A stretch of DNA of 64,000 bases from Styela clava (GCF_964204865.1 NC_135261.1:11966001-12030000); one strand, 5' to 3'; numbered from the stretch's first letter, positions 14,101 through 28,200 are shown. Numbers and translations: made by a program. Notes: a model not told the origin generated them from the sequence alone.

Positions 14101-17100
14101 AAAGACAAAGTACATCATTTATTTCAAAGATTTTAGTTCGCCTTGTTTTCAATTACTTGTTTAATTTAAAACCGAAATATTATGAACAATAATTATCATA
14201 TTTTCAGAAATATAAATTTTGTTTGCTTTTTTGTACTATTTGAAGTTTTTTTTTAAATCAAATTTAGCAAGCTACCGAATAAACATATTCAGATATAATA
14301 TAACGTGCGTGAGCATAGATTACAATAAACACAATTTCTGAATGGAATAAAAATGGAAATATTTTATCATTTTCAAATTTCTCACCTTTTCAAGGACTTT
14401 ATATAGCCTTACCAAATCTATTTGCTAGTCCATCATTTATATTAACACCATTAAAATATGAATAATAATAATTTATATTTATCACACGCATGAGCCGAAT
14501 AAGTTTTTTCATTCACGATTTTATTTGCGCAGTTTGTCCAAATGTACGGAGGCCAGAGGGCTTACTTCCGTGATCCCACAAACTGGATCGAGCTCTCTCT
14601 TTACGGATCTGCCATAGCTGCTGCCTGTCCATTCACGGAATATACACAAACTTATGGAATTCTAGAGGTACAAAATAAATTTAATTACATATTGTAACGT
14701 AGAAAGTTGTGTTGCTGCTATGAATTATCTCTTATCTGAGAACTTATCCGATAGTCCTGTTGACTGCCCTACGACCTTAGTTAAATATTAGACTTCTAGA
14801 ATCTGGACTCCGATATAAAGCAATATATTAATCAGAAGTTATACGTGTTCAATTGGGAATCCTGTTAATTTGATATAACAGTTAAACAACCTTCTCACAA
14901 TCTTTCAATTTTTATTGCTCCGTTCAAATAAACATACGATAACTCAACAATCAAAGTGCAGAAAGTACTAGATACAACATTAAGCATAAAGTATAAAGTA
15001 TAAACGGCACGTTGGATGTGAAGGTTGCGGGTTGCCCCCCTATCTTTATCCTACCTTCTCCCCACTTTTCGCTCTCCGCCCTACATTTTGGGTCAGGTTA
15101 TAATATATAACGGCGTTTGGGATTTCTCCGTTTTGTGGATAAATCCTCTATCTTTATTTATCACTTTTTTGGAAAGAAGGTTAATTTTGACCAATCAGAA
15201 ACTAATTCGTTTCGTTTTTGATAGGAGAAATTTTGGTTGAGCAATATTAGTATTGTTTCCGATTTATAGCATCGGCGCAGTAATTAAGGTCAAATGTAAT
15301 GTAAATATATAGCAAAATAAATTGGAATAGCATATATTTCTTGGAATATCGATGATCTCACTGTTTCAAGAACATGAGATCATTGTTTTATACAGGTAGA
15401 AAAATATCTGTGTTCCTTCAAAGGTCCACAATTAAAATTAATTCGATGCATATTCGATAATTTGCAAGTAACAATTGAAAATTTGTTACAATATATATGG
15501 TATAAATAGGGGGTTAAGAAATATATTTTGTTATTTGAGAATGTATATCATGAATATTCTGAATAAATAACCAAGATATTTTATTTTTTTTAAATGAGGC
15601 AATCATACTTTTTTATTCGAGTGTAGGATGTCAAAATTGAAAAATTGTGAAGGTTGTTTGGAAACATTTATTCAGGAAAATTTAATCTGACATTGGGAAC
15701 TATTTTTGTCTTTTAAAATCAGTAAAATACTCAAAACTTGATAAATTCTTCCTTCTGAACTTTAGATTATTGGACACGAAATGGACTGTGTATCATTTTG
15801 TTATTTTGTTGTTGTTTATCATCATGTTAGTATTTTTTTTTCTTTTGTGGTGAAAACATTTGCTTTTTTCATAAATTACTAAAACAATTGCTTTAGAATT
15901 TTCAAATGTTAAAAATTGTAATTTTCTTGAGAGGGCTAGTACTTTTCAAAAATTTCTTTGGTCTCTATGGGATTCGTTATTTGTGTGCGATGACGTCAAC
16001 AAAATTAAAAATTGCGCTACCTGTGGCGGTTCCCTTCGCGTAAGTCAAATCTGCTCAGTTGCAACACGGTACCAGTAAGCTCTTGTGACAGGTTGCATAC
16101 ACGTATTACTTCGTGTCCATATACTTGAGCATCGATCTCTTGTATTTACTTTACAAACCACCTTTTTAGGGATGGCAATGGCAACTCGGGTCAATCACCA
16201 TTTTCCTCTCTTGGATGGAACTGTTGCTGTTTGTGGAAAACATCCCGAAATTCAAACTTGGAATTTATGTCATAATGTTTACAAATATTTTGAAAACATT
16301 TCTGAAGTTTTCGATTGTTCTATTCGTCTTCGTGTGTGCGTTTGGTTTCAGTTTCCATGTTCTTTTCCAGAATCAGGTAGTCAGCATTTTTTCAATTGTG
16401 CACAATTTCGTATTTTATATAAGTTTTAAACGTTTTCCGATCCGGTTGCAAGTTACACGACAATTACATATCTTGTTATCAATGTAATATTGACCAAAAC
16501 CATACCAGCGGAAAACGTAAATATTTGCTTTGTGTCTAATTCGAAGACAGAATTAACATTTCGATTTCGAGCGATATCGATTCCAGTGGCCCTTTCCTAG
16601 AAACAAAATATTGCTGCTCGCAAAGTTGGGTGATTAGACAAATCTACTCCAGATTCAGATTCATATTCTAGTCCCGCACTTGGTCAATTAGTTGAATTGA
16701 GCGTGTTCAACGCTATTATTGTTTGAATTAAATAACCTTGTTATAAGGTATGATAAAAAGTAAAGTTTTCGTGATAACTAAATACTATAGTATAGAAATT
16801 TTACAGTGATCTAGATTTTTATTGTACGTATAGATTGCGTTTACTAATCTATGGAAATCGATCGTCAAAACATTAGTTATTATGATTGGTGAAATTGATT
16901 TTGATTCAATGTTTAATGCGGAACAAACTAGTCCAGCATATTCAGATCAGGTAAGTACTTTGTATTTCAACTTATAAAATCTATCATAAATGTAGCAAAA
17001 TTGAGAACTTGCTGTATCTTGATATTATGATGAATCTGGCCACAGTAACTGCATTGGACCAAATATGTCTTATTGTCTTTGAATTGCCGGGTTCAACGGT

Positions 17101-18649
17101 TAATGCAAATACATGTAATCAGTTTGAAGAATCAAGAATTTGAAGCAATAGACGTCGAATTATAAAACAAATAAACGCGAAGAAATCGGGACCATAATTT
17201 CGAACCTTTTATCTATATAATTATTGCATAACTGGGACATGTTTTCAAAAAAGAAAAACATCTTTCTGTTTTAGGTCTACTACGAAGTGGTGTCTTACAT
17301 TGTTTTTGTAACATCCCTGATCATTATGAGTATCATTGTGATGAATATGTTGGTAAGTATTCTGAGCCGTTTTAGGTGCAACTATAGCGTGGGGTACATC
17401 GTCATATGGCGCCTACTCTGATGAAGTTGGATGTGCACAAATTAGGTGTGCATCTCTATATTAAACGTATACAGAAATATTCATTAGGGATGAAAAGATG
17501 CGAAGTAAGACCTCACGTTCTAATACAAGCTTGAAGTTTATCACACGTAGAGCTTGACAGACCTATCGCTGTAATAGCAATCTTTTTATTTTCCTACAGT
17601 ATCTAGCACCGTACATACTCATCGTAAGTGTTGATTTCATAGTGCATCTACTCAAGGAAGTCTATGCTCATTCTAGATATTTTATCTCAGTTTAACCAAT
17701 CGATAGCACGCGAAAACGATTCTGAGTATATCGAATTTTATTAGGCCAAATTTATTTAATTGCAAATGAAATTTGTAATAATTTTAGGTCGGCTTAGCAG
17801 TGGATGACATTAAAGAAGTTCAGAAAAAGGCTGAATTGGAATCGAGGGCACGTCACGTAAGTTTGATATTTTTTGATGGAGTAAGTAAAATGGGATAATA
17901 ATAAATTCACATATTAAAAAGCTGCGAGTAGTCAATTTGGACAGCTTAGTTTATCGAAAAAATTATCTTTGTTCTATGATCTTTAATATGATTTACGATT
18001 ATATTAATTTAGCAATGTTGTTTGCAAATGTGACTTATTACATTTGTGCTATGTTTTTAGACAAAACTTGTGCTAGAAACACAATCTAAGCTTCCAAAGC
18101 AATGGATAAAAAGATTCATTCCAAAAGAAGGCAAAATCGAAGTGAAGCCCAACGAACAAAAAGAGCTGACTGAGGTAGAAAGCCTATAGCATTTTGCCAT
18201 TTTATATTATCAGAAGCAAACTATTTTTTCAGTTTTTGAAATGAAAAAAAAAGTAATAAATAGCATTATTAGGAGGAAAATACTAGAAAGAATACTAACA
18301 ACAAAATTTACGGCCCAGTTATAGCGTTTACAACCATTTTACAAAGATTGCGCATTTACATGCTCAAATTTACACATGTTACAAGTCAGATATTAATCAT
18401 CTTCTAACAGTGTCAATCTCATTTTGCATTTGTTTCAATGAGCGTTTAAATAACCTGGGTAATTGAAATGTCTTTCTACAGATTGTAGAAAAAACAAGCA
18501 ATGATGTTGTCAAAAGTCAGATGCACAATTTGCGCTTGCGAATATATGATGTCAACAAGCGTGCTCAAAGAATAGAATCCATGATGAAACTAAATATTGG
18601 AAACAATACTTATGAGTCAGATGATGACAATGACGATCTTGATCTATAA
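5188..18649 (+). CDS. TRPA1-like ankyrin TRP channel, gene A
   Basis: Predicted non-selective cation channel of the plasma membrane, TRPA family. Exons: 5188-5258, 5639-5747, 6238-6399, 6569-6716, 6971-7178, 7583-7769, 8566-8673, 8747-8985, 9389-9577, 10318-10448, 10927-11067, 11254-11357, optional 11698-11721 and 12306-12338, then 12811-12861, 12994-13186, 13863-13996, 14533-14667, 16170-16376, 16834-16950, 17275-17352, 17788-17856, 18061-18174, 18482-18649. All are GT-AG and the phases join without a stop (1039 aa; 1020 without the two microexons). Residues 35-525 hold about 14 ankyrin repeats (TPLHLA motifs). S1 is near 667-690; the S1-S2 loop has NSS and NGT glycosylation sequons and two cysteines. 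The pore motif is MIGEIDF, followed by S6 and a TRP-helix region (VGLAVDDIKEVQ). The C-terminus is a coiled coil ending in an Asp cluster. Vertebrate TRPA1 is about 100 residues longer. The first two exons and the exon at 10927 are the least certain. Confidence 0.85.
8196..8405 (+). repeat. Intronic repeat with CATATGAAGATC copies and tRNA-like B box
   Basis: Lies in a gene A intron. CATATGAAGATCCTC occurs twice, and CATATGAAGATCATC once more about 60 bases further on. A partial inverted copy (CTTCATATGAG) follows. The 3' part contains CGGGGTTCGATTTCCCCG, a perfect tRNA T-arm-like hairpin holding a GGTTCGA box B, with a possible box A (GGCTAGATCACTTG) about 70 bases upstream. A tRNA-derived SINE fragment is possible; it does not fold as an intact tRNA by eye. 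Confidence 0.45.
9821..9991. mobile_element. 171-bp MITE with 9-bp target duplication, copy 1
   Basis: Terminal inverted repeats are GGTGACCGTACATTTGAACC on the left and, on the opposite strand at the right, GGTTCCATTACATTTGAACC. Flanks acacaccag (9812-9820) and acataccag (9992-10000) match at 8 of 9 bases. The second copy at 36133-36335 shares nearly all internal sequence. A 9-bp duplication points to the Mutator-like superfamily. No coding capacity. It lies in the gene A intron between exons 9 and 10. Confidence 0.8.
10927..11067 (+). other. Gene A-specific exon after the ankyrin domain
   Basis: Flanked by a TTAG acceptor and a GTATAA donor and open across 141 nt. It enters in phase 1 and leaves in phase 1, so skipping it keeps the frame. 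It encodes about 47 residues beginning NALSNLYNEI and containing GISARQF, which resembles a degenerate ankyrin repeat. Gene B has no counterpart: its exon 10 (27495-27658) joins directly to the exon with the NLP motif. Its real use needs transcript evidence. Confidence 0.5.
11698..11721 (+). other. Candidate 24-nt microexon (IKSDSERR), gene A
   Basis: A TTCTCAG acceptor, 24 nt in phase 0 and a perfect GGTAAGT donor. It would insert eight residues in the linker between the conserved NKC segment and the pre-S1 region. Optional use keeps the frame. Gene B has the similar text FESDSK inside a larger exon. Confidence 0.5.
12306..12338 (+). other. Candidate 33-nt microexon (TSSNYDSERAT), gene A
   Basis: A TTTTTTAG acceptor, 33 nt in phase 0 and a GTAAGT donor. 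It encodes 11 residues sharing DSER with the 24-nt microexon upstream, which suggests microexon duplication. It can be included or skipped without a frame change. Confidence 0.5.
15935..16140 (+). repeat. Dispersed repeat family R1, copy 1
   Basis: Core: GACGTCAACAAAATTAAAAA, then TTGCGC, a GCGGTTCC segment and, 60-100 bases later, TTGCATACACGTATTACTTC and GTGTCCATATA. The same order of blocks recurs at 44161-44277 plus 45102-45157 (split by a hAT insertion) and at 54965-55158. There are no obvious inverted ends. This copy sits in a gene A intron and ends only about 30 bases before exon 16170. Confidence 0.65.
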
Positions 18650-19630
18650 AAAGTCTTATTCTAGGCCGCACATTGCTTTATAAAGATGAGAAATGAGTTG
18701 CAGGATTATACCTTAATTGAGTGAATTACTCGTTTTGTGAACACATTTGCCTGAATGATTATATAAGTTTGTATTTTTGTAGAAAACATAGAAACAAAGC
18801 TAACTTAAAAATTTGTTTATCAAAGTTTATATGTTTGTTGTAATTAATTGCAAGTGTTGTGCTGCTGTAAATTTACTTTGCTATATTAGATTCTATTCTT
18901 GATTTGCTATATAGATGATGCTTGCTTATTAATAATCATTGTACAGGTGATTTGGTGTGGTAACTTTGTTATAATAGAATTAGATTCTATAGGAAATTTG
19001 ACTTTTGTGCGTTATCGCTTTAGTCGTATGATGTATTATGAAAAATATCTTGATTAGATTCAACGCAGGATTAGTGTTGTATCCTTGGCTATTCTGCAGG
19101 CTGCATGTAGTCTTAAGACTGACAAACAATTGATGTAGTATGTTGAAACGTATAAAACAATCCAACGTTTTCGCAAGAATGGTTATTACTGCCAACTCGC
19201 GAAATATAATTGAAATAGACTATAGGCCTATAATACTATGCCAGATAGCGTTTTCAGTTTCAATAAATTGTTTTAATGTCTGATAGAGTGTAACTGGTAT
19301 AAAATTTGTAAAGATGGTATTATCCTATGTACATGAAGACAGAAAAGAAAAAGCCATTGAATAAAATTGTCCAATTAACCGATACATACACTGAAATAGT
19401 AGCAGCAACAGTGGAATTTGGCAATGTTTTGCCAAATTGTAATGTAATAGAACAATACTTTGTCACAAAGTAGAATTGAATAATTTACACTTGTTTCTGA
19501 ATTATAGTCATGTTTTGTTTTCATCAAGCGAGCGCCTTCTTGTATTTTAAAATTTGATGAATTGAACTCTTTTTTTTGTCGTGTATAATCATTTGTAAAT
19601 ATATCATGGTATAAATATTGGGTCAAGCTT
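18650..19630 (+). promoter_or_regulatory. Gene A 3' UTR region with poly(A) signals
   Basis: The AT-rich sequence directly after the gene A stop codon lacks further coding exons. AATAAA hexamers occur at 19262-19267 and 19360-19365 and are candidate polyadenylation signals. The true cleavage site cannot be read from sequence. Confidence 0.35.
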
Positions 19631-21364
19631 AAAGGGAATTGTCTGTCTATCTTTTAAATGTCTTTGTCTTGTCTTTGATTGTGCTAGGTGAAATCATGTT
19701 GAGGAAGCAGATCACCAATGACGAATTTGCGTTTTGTTTGTCGAAATATCTTATCATATAAGTTCAACTTGACTTGCTTTATTGACTGCCTCATTGACAT
19801 TGATTGCAGAAGCTTTTACTCTAGCCTAATTCGAGATTAGGGAAGTTTGAACAACCTATATTCACCATGGTATTGCAACATTTCAGTATCATTTCTTAGC
19901 ATTAAAGTGATTATCATCAAAGGTGTTTGCAAAATTCATAACCTATTGTTGTAGGTTGTACACCAACCAATTGAAATACAATGCATATTATGAAACTTGG
20001 ATAGAGGATCGAGAAAAGGCAACGACGCCTGCGCATGCTATGGCGCTCAATCCATATTACCGTCAATTTTTATAGCAAGCACAGAAATTAAAAGTAGCAA
20101 AAAACAGGGCCTTGCTCAAATAGATGTATACGGAAATCAAATGACCATATTTGACTAAATTTTGATGTAGGCCTTCATTTTGAACGATTACTCATCATTC
20201 CAATGTGCATGGAAACAGTTTGTATACTTGATAATATTTGAATTATATGCCATATTTTTGTGAAGAAAAAAGGTCACAAATACCGCGATAAATAACCATT
20301 TATTGTTCACGTGACGCCATCTTACTCAGTGAAATATAATGGTAATTTAAATTTTTGTGCTCTGTGCATAGGTTGAAGTGAGTAAAATACGACTCATTTT
20401 AGTCAATAAATACCGATTTCAAAATTAAGAAGCGTTTGGAGTTTTGCCTCCACAGCAACGTAAAGCGTTAGTATTGGAAGCTTTCTTTTCTGATTACATA
20501 TTTGCAAAACTATGATAGAGGCATTCCGTGCTCAGTAATTGCTTTTCTGGGCAAATTATTCTCAGTTTGCACAATAAATGATCGATTTGTCATTAAAAGT
20601 ATACAAAAGTTCGACACTTCTGGGGGAGTCATTTGACTTTCGTGTCCAAATGTTGGCAGCTTTTACATTTTTCCTCGATGCAACTGAATTTATATGTGCT
20701 TGATTTTTTAAAATAGTTCGAAATACATTTGCGACAAAAGTTTTCAATGTCGCTTACATTTGTATATTCTATCGTATTTTAAAATAGAAGACAGCGCACT
20801 CACTCAGGCTATCTTATTGTCAACTGCATTACTTTAATGAAATAATTGTCAAAATTTCGTTTTACAATCTATATTTACAAGTTTTGCAATTTGCAACAAA
20901 AGTGAAACTAAAAATGTCAATGTCGAATTTAAGATTATTGTTTATTGAAATATTAATTATCACAAGGTAAATGTTGCAGGTCATATCGCAATGATACTCT
21001 TCAAATAACTAGCATATATTTCAAGGATTAGAAAAGTTTGTACAGGCCACGGTCTCAATGATCCGTCGACATCAGTGTGTCGTTTCTTAGTATTGGAGTG
21101 ATTATAATGAGTTTGGTGTTTACAAAATTCTTAACTTATTGTTTGTAATACCACGCAATTTGATAAAGAATGATGGCATCGTATGCTTTGTTAGTATAAC
21201 GGTCAAAGTCATTCAACGCGTGGGGTGCAAAAAACTCTATATAATGAAATAGTGAGTTATGATCGCGATGAAGTAGTTTTTGCAGTAGATTGAAAGGTTG
21301 TAAAAATATCTGATCTGATCGGTGCAATTCTCAGTGGTATAGTACGGAATATTAACTTTTAATT
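19631..21364. other. Gene-free spacer between the two TRPA1-like genes
   Basis: I see no exon. It would contain the gene B promoter unless transcription starts nearer 22284. There are no clear repeats apart from the hAT copy that follows. Confidence 0.45.
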
Positions 21365-21795
21365 CAGGGGTCGGCAACCTACGGAGTAATATAATCCGGC
21401 CCGCGACGCTTCACTGAATTATAGTAACAAAATACCAGTTTCGACGATTATATTCTTTACGTAACAGAATTTATTGTGAGACACGTATAGACTAAATCAT
21501 ATTACAACTTAACAAGTATATAATTCACAATTACCCATTTATTGAGCCTATAATTATATTATAATTAGACAAACGGCATAAAACGAGGAAAAGTTGATGC
21601 TGAGTGCATATACAATGAAACACAATGAAGAAATAAATATATATATATTTCATTTTAGAGATGTATCACTGCTTGATTTTTATTATAAAATGTAGCATCC
21701 GTTCGGTTTTCAATTCTCTAAAAATAGGTGCGGCCCGCCAATCTCTTACAACCATTAATTTTGGCCCGCGAGCGACAAAAGTTTGTCGATCCCTG
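21365..21795. mobile_element. hAT MITE (CAGGGGTCGGCAACC family), 431 bp
   Basis: The left end is CAGGGGTCGGCAACCTACGG with GGCCCGCGA slightly inside. The right end on the opposite strand is CAGGGATCGACAAACTTTTG, followed by TCGCTCGCGGGCC. No protein-coding remnant. The flanking 8-mers (ttttaatt and tcttggat) do not match, so the copy is old, or one end is imprecise. Confidence 0.7.
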
Positions 21796-22283
21796 TCTTG
21801 GATATTCCTAGCAGGCTCTTTTAAAATAAATGTAACGACACCCTGTGTACCTGTTTTAAAAATCAATTATGGTAACCCAATATGACCTCTACGGGAAGGC
21901 TATTGAAATCGATTGGAACCAAATAATCACCCTATTCCTAACTTTAGTTGATCTATATCAATAACGTAACGCCAATATGAAATCAAGAAATAATTTAAGC
22001 CTTTGCGGCTAGAGTATATGTGTGTCTTTTGACCAACCAAATCGAGCAGGTGTTTAACATAAAAAGTATATGAAAATGCTTTTTTTATTCTGGGAAAGCG
22101 GTTACCTTGCAATTCAAAAATGATAAAAAAAATGTTCATTTTATTTACTAAATTAAAAGAAATTATAAAAAATGAAAAAAAAAATACGCAACAGATAAAC
22201 TTTTTTAACTTTTGTTCGTATTTCTAAAGTGATGTTATATAGCATAATATTTTCTTGTTATCGTTATTCAATTGAGGTAACTC

Positions 22284-25200
22284 ATGCAGGTGGCTTATAG
22301 AAATGAAAGTTTTAAACCCGAAGAAGTTGGGTAAGTTTGATCATAAGTCTTTTTAGCATACGCTACAACGAAGTATGGTCTTTACATTAGTGCTATTCAA
22401 AAAATGTCAATTTCCCCAAAAACCAGATTCACAATTTGACTACATTTTCCAAATTAATTTGTATTTTTCTATTACTTCTGAGTACTAACGACAAAAACTT
22501 TAGCCATACATGAGCAGATCATAGAAACGTGGGTTAAATTGATTTATTTAAAGTAGCGTTAATGAAATTTTGACACTTGGCTGAAATGTCAATCAACTGG
22601 GTACCTAAGTATTAGGAGAGCACCAGATCTCACACATAATGGGCCAACTCATATCAACTCATAATTTAGTAAATTTGGTTGCAGTCAATTCCTGACCACA
22701 GTAAAAAAATGGCAGGATACTTCAAATCCAATTATGCAGGTTGTAAATTGTATTGATCTTCCGTGAAAAAGCGGCAAAACTAAATTGATTGTGCTTCATT
22801 GACGCACAATAGCTATTAATTGATAAATTTTTCCTAAGGGCAATATTTGATCAAACATACAAAGATTTGAAATTGCAGGTCCAAGACCTACTTCAAGTAC
22901 AGAAAAAAGTCTAATATGCCTTTTTTTTAATTTTTACACCAGGAAAAACTATTCGATGGATATTGGTCCATCTAACGGTCCTTCGAATCAGCTTCATAGT
23001 GCTTGCTTCAAGGGAAGATTGGATATCGTTAGGCAGCAACTGGCAAAAAATCCCAGATTAGTATGCGTAAGTATAATATGTGTGTAGCATGACAGCAGCA
23101 TAATATACAACTATTGCTGTTACTTTCAATTCAATCTTTTAATTGACTTTACAAGTTTGCAGATATTGAGTATTCAGAATATTTTGCACGCGCGCTCGCC
23201 CACCCATTTATTAAAACTATGAATCACATTTTTTTGGAAATAAAAGCTTTTTAGACCAAGCCAAGCACACCCAAAGCTTGTTTTATCAGTAGACAAACTG
23301 TTATCAGTAACATGCGGACAGAAAGAAGATCGGACAAGTAACTTATGCTTGAAATGTTTAAAAATGAGAAGGAGGGTTTAACTGATGAAATTGAATGGAA
23401 TATTAAATAATGGCCGTAACAAATAGATCAAACTGGTGGTTCATCGTACCAAATAGTACAATAATATTTATCACCGCTTTATTTGTTATTATGTCAGAAA
23501 AAAGACGAGCACGGTATGACGCCGCTACACATTGCAACCATTTGTGACAATGCTGACATCGTTAACGAGTTGTTAAAACATAGAAGCGCATCACTCGCAG
23601 TAAACAACCGGGAGGAAACACCACTGCATATGGCAGCAGCTGAAGGACGTCTCAAGGTTCGAAATATTTTACAATGTATTTCAACCGCCTCTAGTACTGT
23701 TTCATCCTCTTCGTACATCTTTAGTTCTGTACTTTCATTGGCAAACGATATCCGATGCACAATGAGAAATTGGAGAAAGTCAAAATGCATTAGTACATTA
23801 CTTCTTCAAGCTTTTCAACGATTATATAGACATACATTTACATCGAACAACATTGGATTTTTGATGCAAACAAATTACATATATGTTTATCACATTACAT
23901 ATATCATACTTTTGCAAGATAAATTTTAATAGATGACTTACAAACCAATGTTTCTAGTTGATATGCTAGTAAAGTACATTTTGGACTTTTTACAAAATCT
24001 TAATATATTCAATTTATTTTAGATTGTGGAGTATCTGATGAGAAAGGCCGGTTCTGATGGAGAGTTAGAGACATTGTTGTCATCAAAGGATAGAAATGGA
24101 TCCACTCCACTACACGTTGCTATATACAGCAATCACGAGGAGATCATTTTTCGTCTAATCGAGAAAAGCATACCATATGGTTTGATTTTGTCTGAATAAA
24201 AGTTGTGATATATAGCTTACTAGATCAACATATAATTTGTCGTCATCACTAAGCACATGTCGTTTACTTACCGAGCGTGTCTACCGTTAGATGTAATTAA
24301 CACATTGATAAGAGTTGCGAGTGCGTCTTAATTAAAAGTTTTATGTTGAGTTTATAATGGTACCCACATACTACATTCACCAAAGTTTCTACATTCAACT
24401 CTTCGTTAAACGGTAATTATGCAACAACTTTTAAAGTAACATTCATACCTTTCATTACTTCATAAATATTTTTTGTCTGGTTACTATTTGCAATTAAGGC
24501 TCTGATTCAAATTGAAACGTATATTTTCATCACTCCACAGGTCGAAAAATTTTAAATGCTGAACAGAACAACAAGATGACACCATTGCATTTAGCTGCCT
24601 GTACGGGAAATATCAACGTTGTAAAGAAGTTAGTTTCGCATAAAGTTGACATCGATCCAAAATGGGAGAATGGATCCACTCCTCTAGTGACAGCAGCAAA
24701 GTACGGCCACGCAAGAATTGTGGTGTATCTGCTAGAGTGGTAAGAGAATGGTAATGAAATTATTGTGTCATTGATAATATCTCTACCTGTGATGATTCGA
24801 TTTTGGGGGAAACTGCAACAATAAATACACTGTATTTTATTTCTTTCTATGGGTGAGTTGTACAGTTCTATGGTACAGTAGCTTGTTTTTTTTCTTCTGT
24901 TTTTTGAACTAGTTATTTATCTCCCCAATTGGCTAATTATTCGCCTTAAAATGCTAATTAATATACACAACATAAAAAAGAGACAATATTAATGGGAGGA
25001 TTACATCAGAAAAGTTCCCTTTAGAGGTCTAAGTAGAAAAGGTCTTTAATTGCCTCAGTCGCCATTTTGTGATACAAACGTATCAGTGTTATCTGGAATG
25101 ACACCAATGAAAAATTTTATATCAGCCGTTTTATATGCATGAAGAGGCTGGCTAACGGTGTTTTACTTCTTCATTATGTAATCGGACATGAGCCTACAAA

Positions 25201-28200
25201 AGCATGCGGAAGAGACGTTCAAGCAACTTGACTATCGTTTAGGCGGCAGTAGTAGATTTCCCCGTTGTCACTCACAATTAAATGAGAGAAGAATGACTGA
25301 CTCTCTATGTTGTAACCCGCCTCCAGCGTAACGTTCTCTTTTTTACTGAAACAAACTATCATTTCTAGTAATGCGGATTGGAAAAAAAAAACTAAAAAAG
25401 GCTATACTGCATTATTGACTGCAGCAAAATATGGCAGAGCAGATGTTGTCCAATGCATGGTCCATCGAGTAAATGCACGTGTCACTGACGACAAGGGCCG
25501 CAATATTTTTCACATATGTGCTGCTAGAGATGAAAAAGAGGTTTTAAAAAAGGTAAAACTATTTTGATAAAAATATTTTCAAGCCTGCGTTCTATTACTA
25601 TTAATATAAAGATCTTTGTTGTATTGAAAATAATTAAATTCGATTATGTCTCGGCTTCACTATAAACAGTGCACATATATACACCGCTTGGTGTAACCCA
25701 GTGTTTTTCAATTAGTTCAATATTGTCCTTCAGGTAACGATTTCGTGCATAAGGGGGTAATTTTGGTAATTATACCAATTAGGGAGGATGCGATTCAAAA
25801 CTTCATATTTTTCAATATTATTAGTATAATGGGTTATTTATGATTGCATACAAATATTTACACGGATTGCCATTTAGATTATAAACGAAGATGAATCCAT
25901 ATCCAAAATAATAAATGTTCCCGACAATGATCTCAACACTCCATTGCATATTGCAGCGAGGGAAGGTAACCTGGACGTTTTAGAAGTGAGTGTGATATAA
26001 TACAGTACTGTTATAATGAAAACACGGAATGCATTATTTCTTACAATTTACTCTTGTTTTTGCAGTTTTTATTGGAAAAAAATGCTAGTAAAAGTCTAAA
26101 AGACAAAACACAGAAGACGCCGTTACACTTGGCTGTAATTAGTGGACACGTCAAAGTCGTCAAATCACTTCTAGATTCTAACATCAGATTAGTTCATGAC
26201 TATGATGAGCATGGGAATACAGCTCTTCATCTTGCTGCCTTAGAGCAACGCGCAAATTGTGTGCAACAACTTCTTAAAGCTGGAGCTAATTTCAGAGTCA
26301 GGTGGGTCTGTGTGTATAGATAGATATTTTTGTGATGGTAGTCAAAAATGTTTTGTGTGCAGACATCAACCATATTATAAAACTTAAATGCATTTTTGTA
26401 TTGTCGAGATCAAATATTGACGTCGTGAACTAATTTCTACAAAATTTTTGTGTTAATACGAGACAAAAACTCGTAAGTTATAAACTGAAATCATTTACCC
26501 ATAACCTGATTATTCACTACAAAAAGCCACTACTTCGAAAGAAGAATAAGTAAAAATTTATATAGTCACTAATCATTTAACATTGTGGTTTTGTTTCATC
26601 GGCTTGTAATTATTCCTCCTTTTCCTCCCTGATTCACTCAATTAGTTTGCGCTTGAAATTGCTTGTTCAAACATTTTATTTCATTTGCTCCTTTTATCAT
26701 GTTTTCTACTCTTTTACTTATACGTGTTTGTATTTACATTTCATATATATGATTACAGAAATTTATTGATTTCTCCAAGGTATGAATATTGCAACCTGTT
26801 GATAAATTTGTTGATGGTAACCACATACTTTCCCAACGACTAATCATTTCTTATTATCTGAAAAATGTAAAATCCAAGTGTGCAATTACATGTCTTTTTG
26901 CTAATGAACGATTCACGGTACCGGTATATATGTACATAAATGAATAATAATGAACAAAATGAGTCACTCTGCAGAGGACCTACTTTGTGTACAACAAGTT
27001 GCTTCGTCCGTGCCATGGAAAAATATTAGATTGAATATATTTTCATTATCCTAATAGTCAACTCCTACTTGTCAAGATTATCCTAAGCCCACTATTTTAT
27101 TAATGTCCCGAGCGTTCGAGTTGCTTTTCAAGTCATTTCGGCATTTCGAAAATGAATATTTTTCAGAAACAATGGTGGACAAACACCTTTGGACTGCTGT
27201 GCTTTCAAAGGCCAAATTAAAGGCGCCGAAATATTGTTGGAGTCTGGGGCACCTCTGTCACTGGAAAACAACGAAAAAGATCGTAAGACACCGCTTCAGT
27301 GGGCTTGCAAAGGTGGGCACGTGGAACTGGTCAAGCTATTCATGAGGTAAATTTTTTTCTCTAATATAGGATTTATCATTGATATCTCGTACACTCTGTG
27401 TCCTGATTCAATCTATGCTATGATACTATCGTCTACTCAAAGTCATTGTAGATAATTATTTTAACTGGTTAAAAAACGATCGTTTTCTTTTCAGAAAAGG
27501 AGCTTTGGCTATTGATAAAGATTCTAAAGGAAGAAATGCGTTGGATATTGCTGCAGATAACAGAAAAGGAGATTGTGCGCTTGAAATTATTAAAGGCCGT
27601 GATTGGAAGAAAGCGCTGAAAAATGTCACGCTCAGATCATGTGATGACAATTCAAAAAGTAATTGAATTGATTTCTGTTGTCTGTAAAACTTTATTTATC
27701 CCGTATTTAAAATATTAACTATAAATAAATAAAGGCTGATATTTTATATTTTGTTTCAAAAGGCATAGATAACACTCAGGAAAGTCATTATTTTGGTTGC
27801 TAAACAGTGGAGTGGAAATGGGTTTCAATTTTTAACATCTTTAATTGAACTGTAAATTGTAAGTAAAAATAGAACTTAATCAACAGCCTTAATATTTTCA
27901 TCAGAGCCTCGTGTTGTTGATGATACTCCAATGAGAAAGTTGATTCGAAATTTGCCCGAGGTTGCTGAGGAGGTTTTTGAAAAATGCTCTAGATTTGAAT
28001 CTGATTCTAAGGTTAGTTTTTTCTCGTTTAGTTTTAAACAATATGTCGTGAAAGTTTGACAATGCTACGAGTGTGCCTCTATATTGATACCTTTAAACTG
28101 CGGAGAAATTCAATTTATTGCGATCTATACTTTATGCAATCCGAATATATTGTGCTAAAAAATGTTTGTAAATTAACCGAACATTTTCAAAAGCCAAACG

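Noticed and set aside
22284..22330. Spliced-leader acceptor (ATGCAG) instead of a first exon for gene B
   Set aside because: The ATG overlaps the AG, and the frame upstream is in phase with a natural start. Trans-splicing cannot be shown without transcripts.
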